Below, piece by piece: positions 43,516 to 56,093 of a stretch of 64,000 nt of DNA; positions within the stretch are counted from its first letter, which is position 1, and every line of letters begins with the position of its first letter. The stretch covers positions 13,315,571 through 13,379,570 of the forward strand of contig NC_092685.1 of the NCBI RefSeq assembly GCF_964275005.1. The letters run 5' to 3'. Below the pieces are notes generated by a model. The model had not been told where the DNA came from, ran no database searches, and saw nothing but the letters and a program-made list of their open reading frames with translations. The DNA comes from Diadema setosum. Taxonomy: Eukaryota; Echinodermata; Echinoidea; Diadematoida; Diadematidae. The translations under genes were made by a program, and so were the position numbers.

Positions 43516-44137
43516 CAATATTAGATTGAAAATCCGATACATTTGCTGCAGATTTGATTGCTGCAAATTCAAAACCTGTCCCTGATACATTTTTGCTTAC
43601 CTTGGTTAACCCTATAAACGGTGAGGTCTAGTGCTGTAACATGTTGTGATAGTTTTTACTTTTAATTGTTTGTGCTTCATGTTACGGGTAGAGAAATAAG
43701 ATCTCTGTCAGATGGAATCTTTGTAGTTGACAGTATTGATTTATTGTTTGCAGAACTTCTTCAGCCTCCAACTTCTGAGAGATTATGAGAGAATACATAT
43801 CTTTGTATTCATTTTATAGTATTATCACTTCTATAATAATTAATATATTAGTATATAGTGTATACTTCTATAATAATAAATATAATTCTTTAATGATATA
43901 ATGTTGAGAACGAAAGTAACAAAGAAATGGCATGTAATAGACTTATAATCCTACTTTGCAACAGATTTCAAAAATAGGCCTACTGCAAATTTAAACCCTG
44001 GTGCATCCTTTTCGTGTCAGTGCAGGACATGTGAGACAGATTTAACAGAAATGCAGACACACACACACACATACACATAAACACACATAGTAGCAGGGCC
44101 TACATATCATGATTAAAAAAAATAATGACAATAGTAA

Positions 44138-44143
<6 letters not shown>

Positions 44144-44222
<79 letters not shown>
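44144..44222. repeat. TA microsatellite
   Basis: Long (TA)n array followed by TGTGTGTG. Confidence 0.97.
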
Positions 44223-44226
<4 letters not shown>

Positions 44227-45657
44227 CATGTGTGTGTGCTTGTGCGTGTGTGTAGAAATATAGGCCTACACTTCTTAAAAATAAAAACTGTATACTATTA
44301 CCATTATATAAATTCGCTTTTTAAATGAAATATCAGCCATTTTGAAATGTCATGGGGCTCGAAGATAGCAAAGAACACTAATGAATTACTGGACAGTTCG
44401 TTCTTGTACTTATCATCAAATCTAATAAAAATGAATACATTGTATTATGTTCATATCGAATACCTTCAACAGATCTTTTCGGATATTTGACTAACCCATT
44501 TAATATAAAATATTATTACAAATCTTCCGTACGATTACAGCATAGAGCTGTACCGTGACGGCACTGTACGATTACATCTGATAGCGCCCTCTACCGGCAG
44601 TTGCAACCTCACGGTTTATACTGGATTTTACGAAAAGCGAAAGAAAGTCCCCAACAGGACAGATATTTTCTAAAAATGTATCAAAATTATGTAAATCAAT
44701 GATATTATGCTCACTTTGCTTTTTATAATATTAATATAAATCACAATGACCTCCCGTTAAGACTGACATTTCCCTAGAACTCGGTGTGTGCTAGTCAAAC
44801 TCATGGGGATAAACGACATTGCCACTGTGCTAAGTTTATTGAATGTATATAATTTACTATCAATGCAGGGAATTCCCTTTTAACCTTAAAAAAGTTTGAT
44901 TTTTCATTCCTATTACATCATTTAGGCATTTCTCTATTTTAGTCGTTATTTTCCATTGCTAAACTCTTGTTTAGCTTTGATGAACTCATGGGATCGCTTT
45001 TCTTTTTTCTTCAGTGTTTTGCAAAGTTGTTCGTACTTGCATTATCAGTAACGCTTGGAACCTATACATAAGAATCATTATTGTAACCTTTTTTTAAATT
45101 TATGATATTTTAAAGCGCAATTCCAGTCAAACGGGCAGAATGGTAAAGGTTTTATAAGAATCTGCCCTAAAATTAGGAAGTTACATTTACTGAGTATATT
45201 AAAGAAGGCTTGAAATTTCAAATGTTTTCTCGAAACGCAGTAATAATAAGTAGCAAACACAATGATTACGTAGATTAGATGAGATGATACAGAGTTGAAA
45301 GAACCTAACAATGATGACGTTTTGGGGAGGGATAAAAAGTAAGGCAGTTATGAAATTTTAAAGATTCACTATTTAAAAAAAAAAAAACCAAAACAATACT
45401 TGAACAGCTGATATGCATATGCCAGTGAGTGAGCACCTCACAATTTTCCAACGATCGTGTACCGAAAGAAATGGCAGAAATCTTTTTTTTTTTTCTGCTG
45501 TAAAAGTTTAGCTTTATGCTATCGCTGGTTTAATAACTTCAAAATAGTGATCAGTCAGATATATCAGGACCTGAGACTGAGGGCATATATTATGTAGGGC
45601 CTAATTACATTTGAATGGCACATTGGAAATTTCAAAATTTAATGTAGTACAAACGAA

Positions 45658-45898
45658 GGGTTTGTTTGCAAAAACCGATAAGTCCATTTTTGAAGATTTT
45701 GAAGTACGATCTCTGTCATAAAGTACAAAATAATACCTTTTAAATGATATATTGGTCACTACATATAAAGGTATATTTTTGAAGTTATGGTCAAAAGAAG
45801 CACAAATTTTTTTATTATTCTCTTTATTTTTCTTGACCTTTCATCGCAAATATCTCCATTTGGCAAATATGGACTTATCGGTTTTTGCAAACAAACTC
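45658..45898. mobile_element. 241-bp MITE, family J copy 1
   Basis: Inverted ends GGGTTTGTTTGCAAAAACCG and GAGTTTGTTTGCAAAAACCG. A second copy in reverse orientation is at 54398-54638. Confidence 0.82.
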
Positions 45899-46764
45899 TC
45901 AGTCGTGAGGGGATGACACAATATTCATTGTTTGCATATAATGTTCAAGGACTGTTTCGTACAATATTGCTAATCTTCAAAATTTCTCAACTTTCTTAAT
46001 CTGCATTCGATTTTGATCATATTCTCCTTGTTTTGCATTAAAATAATTCTTCCTTTCCAGACTTCCTCTCGAATGGTCTGAAATTTCCCTTTAAGTCTTT
46101 TTGTCTGTTTTTTTTTCATTTATTAATGCAAAATTCAATAATGTGTGGAATTGCACTTTAATTGGTATTTACAATCGGCGGCTCTTTTTCAGTACACTGA
46201 CATACTTTTCTTGAGGGGTGATTGATCTAGGTGCAAGCAAGGTCTCCACTATGCATGGATGTTTAGCGCCACCTCTTGTGAGACTTTTTATAGCGTGGTC
46301 GTAATAATAAGCGTTCCCGAACTTTCTACATTCGTCGATCATAAAGGTTTCACACGTTAGTCTTTCCTTCAACATGTTTCCACAATATTGGACTGAAAAT
46401 GATAAGAATCGTAACACAAGACGACATTATGATAGGAAAAAGTTAAATCAATACAGGATGAACAGGCTAGAAGATAATACAAATCTATGTAAAACGCTGC
46501 ATACGCCGGCATACTATCATAATATAGATCATTGTTTTCATTAACAGTATGTCGTATAACTTTCGTCATTTTAACACAGAATAGACAGTGTGTTCTGTAC
46601 TCATTACGCCAAAATACTTAAGAGTGCAGGAAAATTCGATTTGTGATGAGAGACAAAACTACTGCCTTCTCTTGCTTCAAAAACATGACATGAGTACAGT
46701 CATTCTTTGAAATTATGTGCAACATGCAAAACATGCAATATGATATAGATATATTTATACATAC

Positions 46765-46767
<3 letters not shown>

Positions 46768-46829
<62 letters not shown>
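46768..46829. repeat. TA microsatellite
   Basis: About 30 TA units. Confidence 0.97.
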
Positions 46830-46833
<4 letters not shown>

Positions 46834-48204
46834 TGTCTTACTTTATCTCTTATTGGCAAAGTACCCACGTTTAATGTACTACAGTGCTGGTTATTCACGA
46901 CTCTCCTTTCCACCTGTTAAAATCAGATCCTGTCCCGATTAAAATCACGGCGTTTCATAGCTTGCATCAAAATCTACATTGATATATCGTGCACGTAAAT
47001 CACTGTTCTTAATCGAACATCAGTCGATATTTTATGGGGCATCATTCACACTTTTCCACGGGGTGACGTTTACTAAAGTATTAGGACTGCTAGAAGGTTT
47101 TCTGACAGCACAAACCTTCACCACAGAAGGGCTGCTAATGCTTCAAATGCGGCGCTGTTATGCGTAATATTGCTGTCCGTATATACTTATTGCTGAAGAA
47201 TATGGCAATGCCGAATTTTAGACCTCGGCATATCCACGGAATTGCCAGTATGCGTTTTTGTATGTTTGTTTGTTTGTTTGTTTGTTTTTTAGGTTTGTAG
47301 CATTTTCAAAGTTGAAGTAAACACGTATTTTGTCATTAACTTGATCATCGGCGATGTTGATGGAAATTAAGTCACAACTTTGTAGCTGGTATGTCATGCA
47401 AACTTGTTTAGACAAAAACATCAGGGGAGGTCGAAAATTCTTCAGGAAGCAAGTAAATATAGGTCTGGGCGATACAGATGTAGTTACTTGATTCCGTGCC
47501 CTATATGAATATGATATACATTAACAACAATAATTACAATAACAATGATAGTGAACGCTGTTATCATCATAAATATATCTGTAATTCGTATCACTCATTT
47601 TCACTAAGAGTCAATCCCAATCCCGACTGACGTAATTACAGTCAGAACGAGTCAGAAGAGAACCAAGATAAATGGAATGAGAGGGGAAAAGACAAATAGA
47701 GAGAAAAAAAAAAAGGTCTTAAGGGAGGTTGTAAGTAATGTATAAAAACACGAAAGAAAGAGATGATTGGTATGACGTGATGAATGACAAAAGAGTAAAG
47801 ATGGCCTTCTGACTGAAACGAGCTGATATCTGACGGCGAAAGCACTTTCCCGTTCTACGTCATTCTCATGCATAATTTCTTTCCCCGGCGTTTCGTGTTG
47901 TCCACAAATAAAGGGCTGCTATATTCGTTCGTCACGTCGACCCACGTGCGACTATTCATTATCTGATGCTCGAAATCTCACGCCTCACAGACTGGTAACC
48001 ATTAAGTAATAATAATCGCGAATGGATAAACCCTTCGTTGAGAATTAAGAGACGTGCGAAGCGGTCATCTCTTCCACCGGTGACATTTCGTAACAAGGAA
48101 TATCATAATCTTGGGTGCAGATCTTTCCTTTTTCTCAGATTATGTCTGCTCCTTGTTGGAGGATGCTTTTTTGTAGAGCTTTTGAGTTCAAGAGTATCTT
48201 AACT

Positions 48205-48331
48205 TAGCCTTTTGTCAAGGCCCTCTCGCTGTAATGGGCGAGCGAAGCGAGCCCAGCCGAGCGCGCCAGCGCCAACCCCACTCAGCTGGGCTCTCTTCAC
48301 CATACAGCGAGAGGGCCTTGACAAAAGGCTA
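48205..48331. mobile_element. 127-bp hairpin element with 9-bp target duplication
   Basis: Ends TAGCCTTTTGTCAAGGCCCT and TAGCCTTTTGTCAAGGCCCT (reverse), arms of about 30 bp. The direct repeat ATCTTAACT occurs exactly at 48196-48204 and 48332-48340. A 9-bp duplication fits Mutator-like (MULE) insertion. No coding capacity. Confidence 0.85.
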
Positions 48332-51300
48332 ATCTTAACTACATGCGACATGCTATTAGATCCTTCATAGACGTGGCCGCACGTCAAATGCTAATAATTT
48401 AGGCTAATGCAGTATAAGATGATAGATGTCAACGTAATATATCCATTACATTATAACCATTACCATCTTTATTATAATTATAATTATAAACTTTGTCAGC
48501 ATTATAGGCACCCTAATCATCATCATCATCATCGGCATCAGCATTCCCATCATCCTCCATGTCGTTATAATTTACCAGTTTACTATATTTCGCGTGATTA
48601 TACAGATAATGACAATCTTATTTTTGATTCTTTTCCCAGGGAACGGGAATCCAATGCAATGGAAAACATCACTTTAATTCCTGACTCAAATTTTGAAATG
48701 ATGTAGAATCGTAAATCGGAAAAGCTTTAAAGTGACGCTAAATGGCTGAAAAGTTCGTATATCAGTAGATCTTGCTTCTATTCTTTGTTTGCTGTCTATA
48801 GTGATTTAATACTTAGGCAAATTGTGGCACGTTTGCTTTCTTTGTCTCATGTGTGTACACCAAAGTGATTCAAATTTCGTGGTAGGCACGAACTTAGAGA
48901 CAGCAGTAATCTTTACATGGCATCACACCATACCTTTCCTGTGCGTGTAGTTAACGTATCAAGGTGTGTCAATATAATATCAAAGGGAAGAGGATGAGAG
49001 TAACACTCAGAGCAGGTTCGAAAACATCTGACAACCAGTTATTCTTTTAAGTTATACCAACCGTAACAATTTTGATCATGTATGTGGATATAGATGTGCG
49101 TGTGTGTGTGTGGGGTGGGGGGGGGGGACTCTCAAACAATATGTAACGTCACAGTATCATAATCATATATAGACAATTTTAAAGAAATACTAAAATTCAT
49201 ATTTCTAAAGAAAACGGCAAAAGATCTACAAGAAAGCACAGAGAATGATATCAGCTTTTTTTTCGGCTTTTCGCTTTAATAAAACCCACCCAATTCTTCA
49301 CATGTAATTCATTCGTCTCTCTGAATTCACTACATGGTGTTTGCGTTTGAGAAACTTCCACTTTAACAATAACTAACAGATATGGAAGAGCAATTCGGCT
49401 GCCTGATGTTTCTTAATAGGCATAACGATGCATCGTATGTCGACATGGGAAAAACAAACAGATGAGTTTATAAACAACAACAACAACGGAGAAACTGTAT
49501 CGCCAAAATCAAAAGAGATCTTTAGATGGCTTGACACAATGGCGATCGGTGACCGGAATTAATTTGATTAGCACACGGACATCGGTCAGTTCCTAAGAAG
49601 GCAAAGACAGCAATCCGCAATAGAAGGCCAAAATATTTATTTTAACTTGTAATTGGCAAAGACTACTTTCTCCGGGAATTCAGAAGATGTTGAAATGTGC
49701 ACAACTCCCCGATGTAGCAATGCTTGCTTTACACTAGTTAGCAAAACAATAATTTTAGAAGATGATAAAAGTTCGATTCATATTGCCTCAGAAGAATAAG
49801 ATATGATGCCGTTGTTCTTCATATAAACATGTTTCAGTAGTTACAATAGCAATAGTAGTTACAATAGTAGTAATAATACACTAGAAAATGGAAGACGATT
49901 AGGACAGCTTTGCTTTTATTTTTCTTAGATTCGATTATTCTTTCACTAATGCACAATGTTATCTGCGCATAGCTGCATTGATATGCAGTTCAGTGGCAAG
50001 TTTGAGAGTATCCTAATACCAGATAGACAATTATTTCAGGAACTTTCCTTAGCAGTTCAAAGTTGGATGTAGGATTATGGACAGAATTCCTTTTCTCGAA
50101 CTCCGAGTCGCACATCTTATGCCGAAAAAAAAAAAAAATCACCAGTCTTCACTTTCGGAAAAGGGGTTTGTCTTATTGTTTGCCCTCATGACAAATAGAA
50201 GCGCCAATTACTTTGGAGAACCCTCTTGATATTTAACCAAAGGGGCAAAAAATACGTGGTAGAAACCCGGCGCTCTTGGATTGATTTACACGAACATATC
50301 ATTTTCTCAAGAACTCAGTTCGACCGATCCAAGCCCGTGTACATGGTTGCCTGGGAAAGGCTTTTAACGCGAGATGCGTCGGTGTACACAGCTGCCATGC
50401 GAAGTATGTGTCCAACGGATAATGATAGCTTATAACTGTCAATTTCGCGCGAGCGCCCTCTGAAAGAAAACTCTGGACGTTCGTACGGGTTCGCGTCTCG
50501 TCAGTCATCCAAACCACATTGTGTCAAGTGCACTGTGCACATAAACGCGTACGCGGGACTAAAACCCCTCTCAACCTTCAGGAATGGCTTCTCCGGGCTG
50601 CGCTGTTGACAAAGGAAAACTCTGTTCTCTCCAAATTTAAGATCACTTATTCCCCGCCGTACATCATTACTTTGATTTTAAGAAACTGCTCGTCGCTGTG
50701 CAAATTCCACAGTTCTACAGGCCAGGGGCTATCACGGTGGATATTGTGTGAGCAATGCTAAGTTTTTATCAGTATCAGATGTGAAGACAGCGATTCACAG
50801 TTACAATCAATTTACGTGCAAATAAAGGTCATTGCAGAAAACTTGTAACCGAGGTATCCGAAAAACTGGATACCGGGGCATCATGTAAACTGTTACAGAT
50901 ACCACTGTATTCATGTTGTAACAAGGCACATGTCTGAATGTAGCCCACAACTGATAAATGTGCATTCTTTGCAACCGCATCAAAAACCATTCATACAGCA
51001 CTTTATTTCCGTAATTTCCACTTTATAAAGCTTGGCTGTGTGGATGCTCTTTTAATAAAAAAAAATATATTTCCACTTTAAGCTTGGCTGTTTTCAATTG
51101 CTCTTTTAATAGAAATATTACTTCATGTTTTGAAAATGCGGTTCAGAGATCAATGCAGTCCGTTGTTAACTATGAACTGCCTTACACATTTCATCGTATT
51201 TGCGCCATGAAGTCGGCGGAATAGACTATCCGTAAAAAAGTGGTTTAAAGTCGGTGTTCTGACGATCGCATCTCATAATAATAATCAAAACATGCCCAAT

Positions 51301-51405
51301 ACCTAAATTATCCAAGAGCTAATGAAAATGCTTTTGTTTCATCTAATCAGAATCCCACTAACTGCACAGAGAATAGGTTCTAGAGGAATAAAGTTTGGTA
51401 TTGGT

Positions 51406-51440
<35 letters not shown>

Positions 51441-51636
51441 GATAAATTTTGTTGTTGTTGCCAAGCTTTCTAACGATGTAACAGTGTTCCACCTCATTTC
51501 AAATGATGCCTTCAAGACCCTCTGGGACCGAGGCATTAATGAACCACAAAACAGGTGTGAAACTCGTCCTTCAGGTAAGTATAGATATAAAAAAAAATCG
51601 GCTCTTACAGAGGAGTTGAAACCCATATAATTAATA

Positions 51637-51639
<3 letters not shown>

Positions 51640-51692
<53 letters not shown>
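51640..51692. repeat. TA microsatellite
   Basis: About 25 TA units, left of the 51774-51997 MITE. A shorter tract is at 51404-51440. Confidence 0.95.
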
Positions 51693-51697
<5 letters not shown>

Positions 51698-51773
51698 TTG
51701 GTATATATCCGTCGGGAATATGAAGTTTGTTGAGGATTGAAAAGTGCTCAATGCTGTAAAGCAGAGCATATTA

Positions 51774-51995
51774 GGCGTACCTGTGTTTTGGTGCCTTGTC
51801 TGCTACCGGCGGTTTCACGCTGTCGCTGTCCGAGCTCATATCCAAATGCAGACACCGGAAAAGAAAAATCATCCAAGCGTCAAACCGATCCACCGCGCCA
51901 CACGAGCACAGAAACACACCACTTTGTCAGTCTGCCTGAGGATCGCGACAGCGTGAAACCGCCGGTAGCAGACAATGCACCAAAACACAGGTACG

Positions 51996-51997
<2 letters not shown>
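51774..51997. mobile_element. 224-bp foldback MITE inside a TA array
   Basis: Arms of about 55 bp start GGCGTACCTGTGTTTTGGTG at both ends in inverted form, TA on both sides. The element lies between TA-rich microsatellites (51642-51692 and from 51998), so target-site choice may be TA-driven. Confidence 0.8.
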
Positions 51998-52075
<78 letters not shown>

Positions 52076-52148
52076 TATATATACATATATATATATAATT
52101 ATATATACATATATTGCTGTTATGTATATATATATATATATATGTATA

Positions 52149-52220
<72 letters not shown>

Positions 52221-52256
52221 TGCATACACACATACATATGTATATATACAAACATA
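51998..52256. repeat. TA/CA compound microsatellite
   Basis: About 260 bp of (TA)n with (ATAC), TTGCTGTTATG and (CA)n interruptions. Source of spurious Ile-Tyr frames. Confidence 0.97.
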
Positions 52257-52321
52257 TGACATTCTGGATCCAACTATGGATTCACCTGAAAGTTGCATAC
52301 ATTTGTTACATCCTACATAGA

Positions 52322-52497
52322 CCAGTGGCAGATCCAGAGGGAGGTGCACCCAGTGCGCGCCCCTCTTTATTTTTGGTTAAAACAACAGAAATAGAAAGAA
52401 AAAATGGGGGGGGGGAGGGTGTGTGCGCCCCCCCCCCCTCCCCTTAAATTTTGCAAAGGCACCTCCCCTTTATGGAATTCTTGGATCCACCCCTGTA
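52322..52497. mobile_element. GGCGGATCCAG palindromic MITE, copy 2
   Basis: Left AGTGGCAGATCCAGAGGGAG, right CTTGGATCCACCCCTG, GTGCGCGCCCC and G/C tracts inside. Same family as 42909-43090. Confidence 0.6.
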
Positions 52498-53881
52498 GAC
52501 ATACATACGTAAATGACATGTATATAGGTCTATATGTCTGTATGCATGTACACTATGTATGTGTGTGTTCTAAATTAAAAGCAAACAGCAAAAAACACTT
52601 TACAAGTGCTTTTTGTGGGTTTCATATGATGTTAGGTTATTTATGTGGAAATAAACTCTGTCAAAGTAAAGTACAAGTTACCCAAGCTTAGTGTGCTGCA
52701 AAATTCTTGCATTGAGTTATTTTTATTGCAACTGATTATTTATGTCAATGTAGGGCAATTAATCAATTGCAATGATTAAATCTTATTTCACTTATAATGA
52801 GTATGTATTTTGTTCTTGTTTCTGTCATTGTTACCATAATGGGGTGGGAAAGGTAGGGGACACACACACACACACACACAAACACACATACACACTGAAA
52901 AAACATAACTCCATAAAGCAATGCATTAAACTCATCTATATGATTTAATTCTGTTTTATTCTGTAATCACATTCTCATAACCCAAGAAGCATGATGCACT
53001 TGGGACTAGGTCTAACCTGGGTGAGTGAGCATACCATTATGTTCTTTTATTTATTTATTTATTTTTTTGCTAATGCACCTTGATATCTGAAACTTTTGAT
53101 AATGCTTTTTTCTTGTACATCTCTGCTTCTTAAGTATATAAGATGAAACTAAAAGACCCCTAACATCTGTAGTGCTTTATGATTTCCTTTTACTCTTTTG
53201 TACTTCATTCATTATTACAGTGGAGTAAGCTGCAGTGAAATAATTATGTCATTCAAAAGGACTTCACTTCAGATATTTGTATCACTATAACCATGATTCA
53301 CACATACAGCTATTAGGCATCAAATATTCAAGTACTATATTCTAGCAGTACATCACATCTAATTACATAATCCCTTTTAAAAGACACCAATACATGTATG
53401 ATAAAGCTGCTCAACACTCAAAATACATGTATCATTAAATGGATGATGCGTGAAAAGGACAATAAATTTCCATTTTCCAGTTGTATGTGCAAATATCAAA
53501 TGATTTCAACCAGATTAAAGTGTATCAGTGCGACATGAAAAAGTCCATTCAAAAAGTGTTCGCTATACATAATAATTATGGCTTACAAGTACTTTAATAG
53601 TAACATCATTCTAGTACTCGGACCATTCCATTTGAATGGCTATACACTGTGTAAGGCATGGCGAAAAAATACATCCCAGAACATTAGCGGCAGTTCTTTT
53701 CATAGGGCGCAGCAAACATTACTCTGTGGGTCCCCCACCATCAATCTGAAGAGCAAGTTTTCATCCCATATCTGACACCTTTTTGCTCTGATTCCTTTTT
53801 ATTGGGGGTGGGGGTTGGGGGTTGGGGGTTGGGCCAAGAATAATGTGCGAGTGGGCCCTTGACCTTAATGCCTCCTCTCAG

Positions 53882-53936
53882 CCCACAGGAAACAAAGGTT
53901 GGAGCCGGCCTCCGCACAGAAGACACTGTCTCCAAG
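53882..53936 (+). CDS. Candidate internal exon of unrecognised plus-strand gene
   Basis: A short open segment between CCTCTCAG (or CCCACAG, start 53889) and a good donor CCAAG|GTGAGG. It encodes PQETKVGAGLRTEDTVSK and ends in phase 0. The next candidate exon at 54837 continues in that frame. No upstream exons could be assigned with confidence. Product not recognised. Confidence 0.35.
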
Positions 53937-54397
53937 GTGAGGCTTCTGTGTCGGGTCACCTGCTAGGGGCTTCCACGATCACACCTCAGAATCAATACCA
54001 CAGTCCAGTAGCCTCACTTTCTCTTATCTTTGGTGTTTTTTTTTTTGTTTTTTTTGGGGGGGGGGGAGGGGGGGAGGGAGCATCTTGCTTTGATATGATG
54101 AGTCTTGAGTGAGATTATATTCAAATACAACATGGGATGCATGCAAGAATATGGAGCACAAAGACACAAAGGTACAACCATGGCACCACCACCATCACCA
54201 CCACCTAAAAAAGAAAAAAAAAGAAAAAAAAGGAAGACAAAAAAAAAAATGAGGGAAAAAAGGACGGCAAGAAAAGAGTGGAAGAAAAACTCAAGAAAAA
54301 AAAAAAGTGAGATAAAACCATACACAGAATCTAATGTGGGTGAGAAGTTGAGAGAAAAGAGTAGACTGGTGCAAAGGGTTAAATATATATATATGAA

Positions 54398-54638
54398 GAG
54401 TTTGTTTGCAAAAACCGATAAGTCCATATTTGTCAAATGGAGATATTTGCGATTAAAGGTCAAGAAAAATAAAGAGAATAATAAGAACATTTTTGCTTCT
54501 TTTGACCATAGTTTCAAAAATATACCTTTATATGTAGTGACCAATATATCATTTAAAAGGTATTATTTTGCACTTTATGACAGAGACCGTACTTCAAAAT
54601 CTTCAAAAATGGACTTATCGGTTTTTGCAAACAAACTC
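54398..54638. mobile_element. 241-bp MITE, family J copy 2
   Basis: Same length and ends as 45658-45898, opposite orientation. Flanked on both sides by TA repeats, so it is inserted in a microsatellite. It lies between the two candidate plus-strand exons. Confidence 0.85.

Positions 54639-54641
<3 letters not shown>

Positions 54642-54709
<68 letters not shown>
54642..54709. repeat. TA microsatellite
   Basis: Directly abuts MITE family J copy 2, which seems inserted in it. Confidence 0.97.
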
Positions 54710-54711
<2 letters not shown>

Positions 54712-54836
54712 AGAAAGAGAGATAATGATTATGAAGATGTACTGCATCCCATCATTCTTTAACTTCTGCTGACACAGAGTGAAAGACTCTAGGCCATCCC
54801 AAGAGTTGTGATCGACCCATTTTGTGTCTCGTGCAG

Positions 54837-55040
54837 CCTGTGACGAGGGCCAAGGACAACGGTCCAATCATCATCATCTCCCTTCATCTCTCCCTCTCTC
54901 GTGGAAGGAAATGGTATTCTTTCACCGATCCTCCAGAGAATCAGATGGACTGTGTGCTATTACATGCTTTAGTGCGTGAGATGATGAGTCCAGAGATTCA
55001 GATTGACCAAGTGTCTGAACATTTAAAAGTTGAAAAATGA
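54837..55040 (+). CDS. Candidate terminal exon, product unknown
   Basis: 204 nt open from an acceptor GTGTCTCGTGCAG|CCT to a TGA at 55038-55040, coding for 67 residues. It contains PVTRAKDNGPIIIISLHLSL, a central GRKWYSFTDPPENQMDCVLL and an acidic amphipathic C-terminus (VREMMSPEIQIDQVSEHLK). Composition is protein-like, with no repeat character. An ATTAAA lies at 55152-55157. I do not recognise the family. It may be the 3' end of a gene whose 5' exons lie between 48 and 53.8 kb. Confidence 0.45.
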   Translation, partial: PVTRAKDNGPIIIISLHLSLSRGRKWYSFTDPPENQMDCVLLHALVREMMSPEIQIDQVSEHLKVEK

Positions 55041-55876
55041 AAAGTTGCATTATGAAAGTTTAAATTTCATACACAAATAAGATAGTAATCATGTTATCTC
55101 TCACAGGTCTCCCATTTTTCTGAATATCAAATCCTCACAATTAAGTTTTGCATTAAAGTCATCATGATTAGATTATATAAATTGCATCAAATGATGTGTA
55201 GATTTTTGGTAACTTAGCAATATAGAACTTTTAAGAGAAGAGGTCAAAATACTATGTTGTCACCAAAGTGCATGATTTTTAAAAATATATTTATGGATAA
55301 ATCAAAAAAAAAGAGTTTTCTAATGATGACACCATACCCTCATTCAATATGCAGGGCTTGACAATAGTGATAGCCTGGCTACTCAGTGGTCCAGGGCCAC
55401 TAAATATTGATATTGGGCCACCAAATTTCCAAGAAGGATCTGTTATGGCATCCCGATCAGGCAGCTAAAATTCAAAATGAATTGTTATATTTGCTTCCAT
55501 TTCAGGCCAATACATTTCTTTTTTTTTTTGGCAACCATAATTTTATATTCAAATATGCAAATGGGCAATCAGAGGAAAAAGTTAGTGTCGAGTTCTGCAA
55601 TATGCATACCCTGTTGTGACTTATACTACTGCTTTGTGACATGTTCATCTTTCAAAGGAAAAATATAATTCTCATGTGCCTACAAAGCTGTATATATTTT
55701 TGCTCTAAAATGTACACATATGCATAAAAAATGTGTGAAATAATGCCGTAATACCACCATTTCAATTGAGCAACAAGGAAAATGCAAAATATCAGCCAAA
55801 AAGGTTCACCAAAAGTACTACAGTCTATGGGCATACCTGACTGTGGTAGCTATTACTTAAAGTACTATCTTCAATA

Positions 55877-56093
55877 CTGTAAAACGAGAAATTTTCGCGT
55901 GCATTTTAATTTCGCGAATTTCGCGGAATTTCGCGAGCGCCAAAATTCGCGAAATTAAAATGCACGCGAAAGTTTTTGTTTACACTACATGCATTGAACA
56001 CCAGTAGCAATTCGCGAAAATTTCATGCCACGAAAAGGGCTGTGAGCTCCAATTCGCAAAAATTTCATGCCGCGAATATATCATGTTTTACAG
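55877..56093. mobile_element. CTGTAAAAC-type MITE
   Basis: 217 bp, ends CTGTAAAACGAGAAATTTTC and CTGTAAAACATGATATATTC (reverse), TA duplication, interior rich in TTTCGCG. Partial relatives at 9750-9895 and 37795-37938. Confidence 0.83.

Larger units (their letters stand above)
41391..53881. other. Gene-poor region between foldback element and candidate exons
   Basis: Apart from the listed repeats I found no coding exon I can support. A CpG-richer patch at 50.2-50.7 kb contains ATG GTT GCC TGG and a frame ending at a GTATGT donor (50405), which could be a first exon, but no partner exon was found. Confidence 0.4.

Noticed and set aside
51737-52447. 236-residue open frame
   Set aside because: Made of a MITE, a TA microsatellite and part of a GGCGGATCCAG element; no protein signal.
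54105-54725. 206-residue Lys-rich open frame
   Set aside because: A-rich tract plus MITE family J plus TA repeat.
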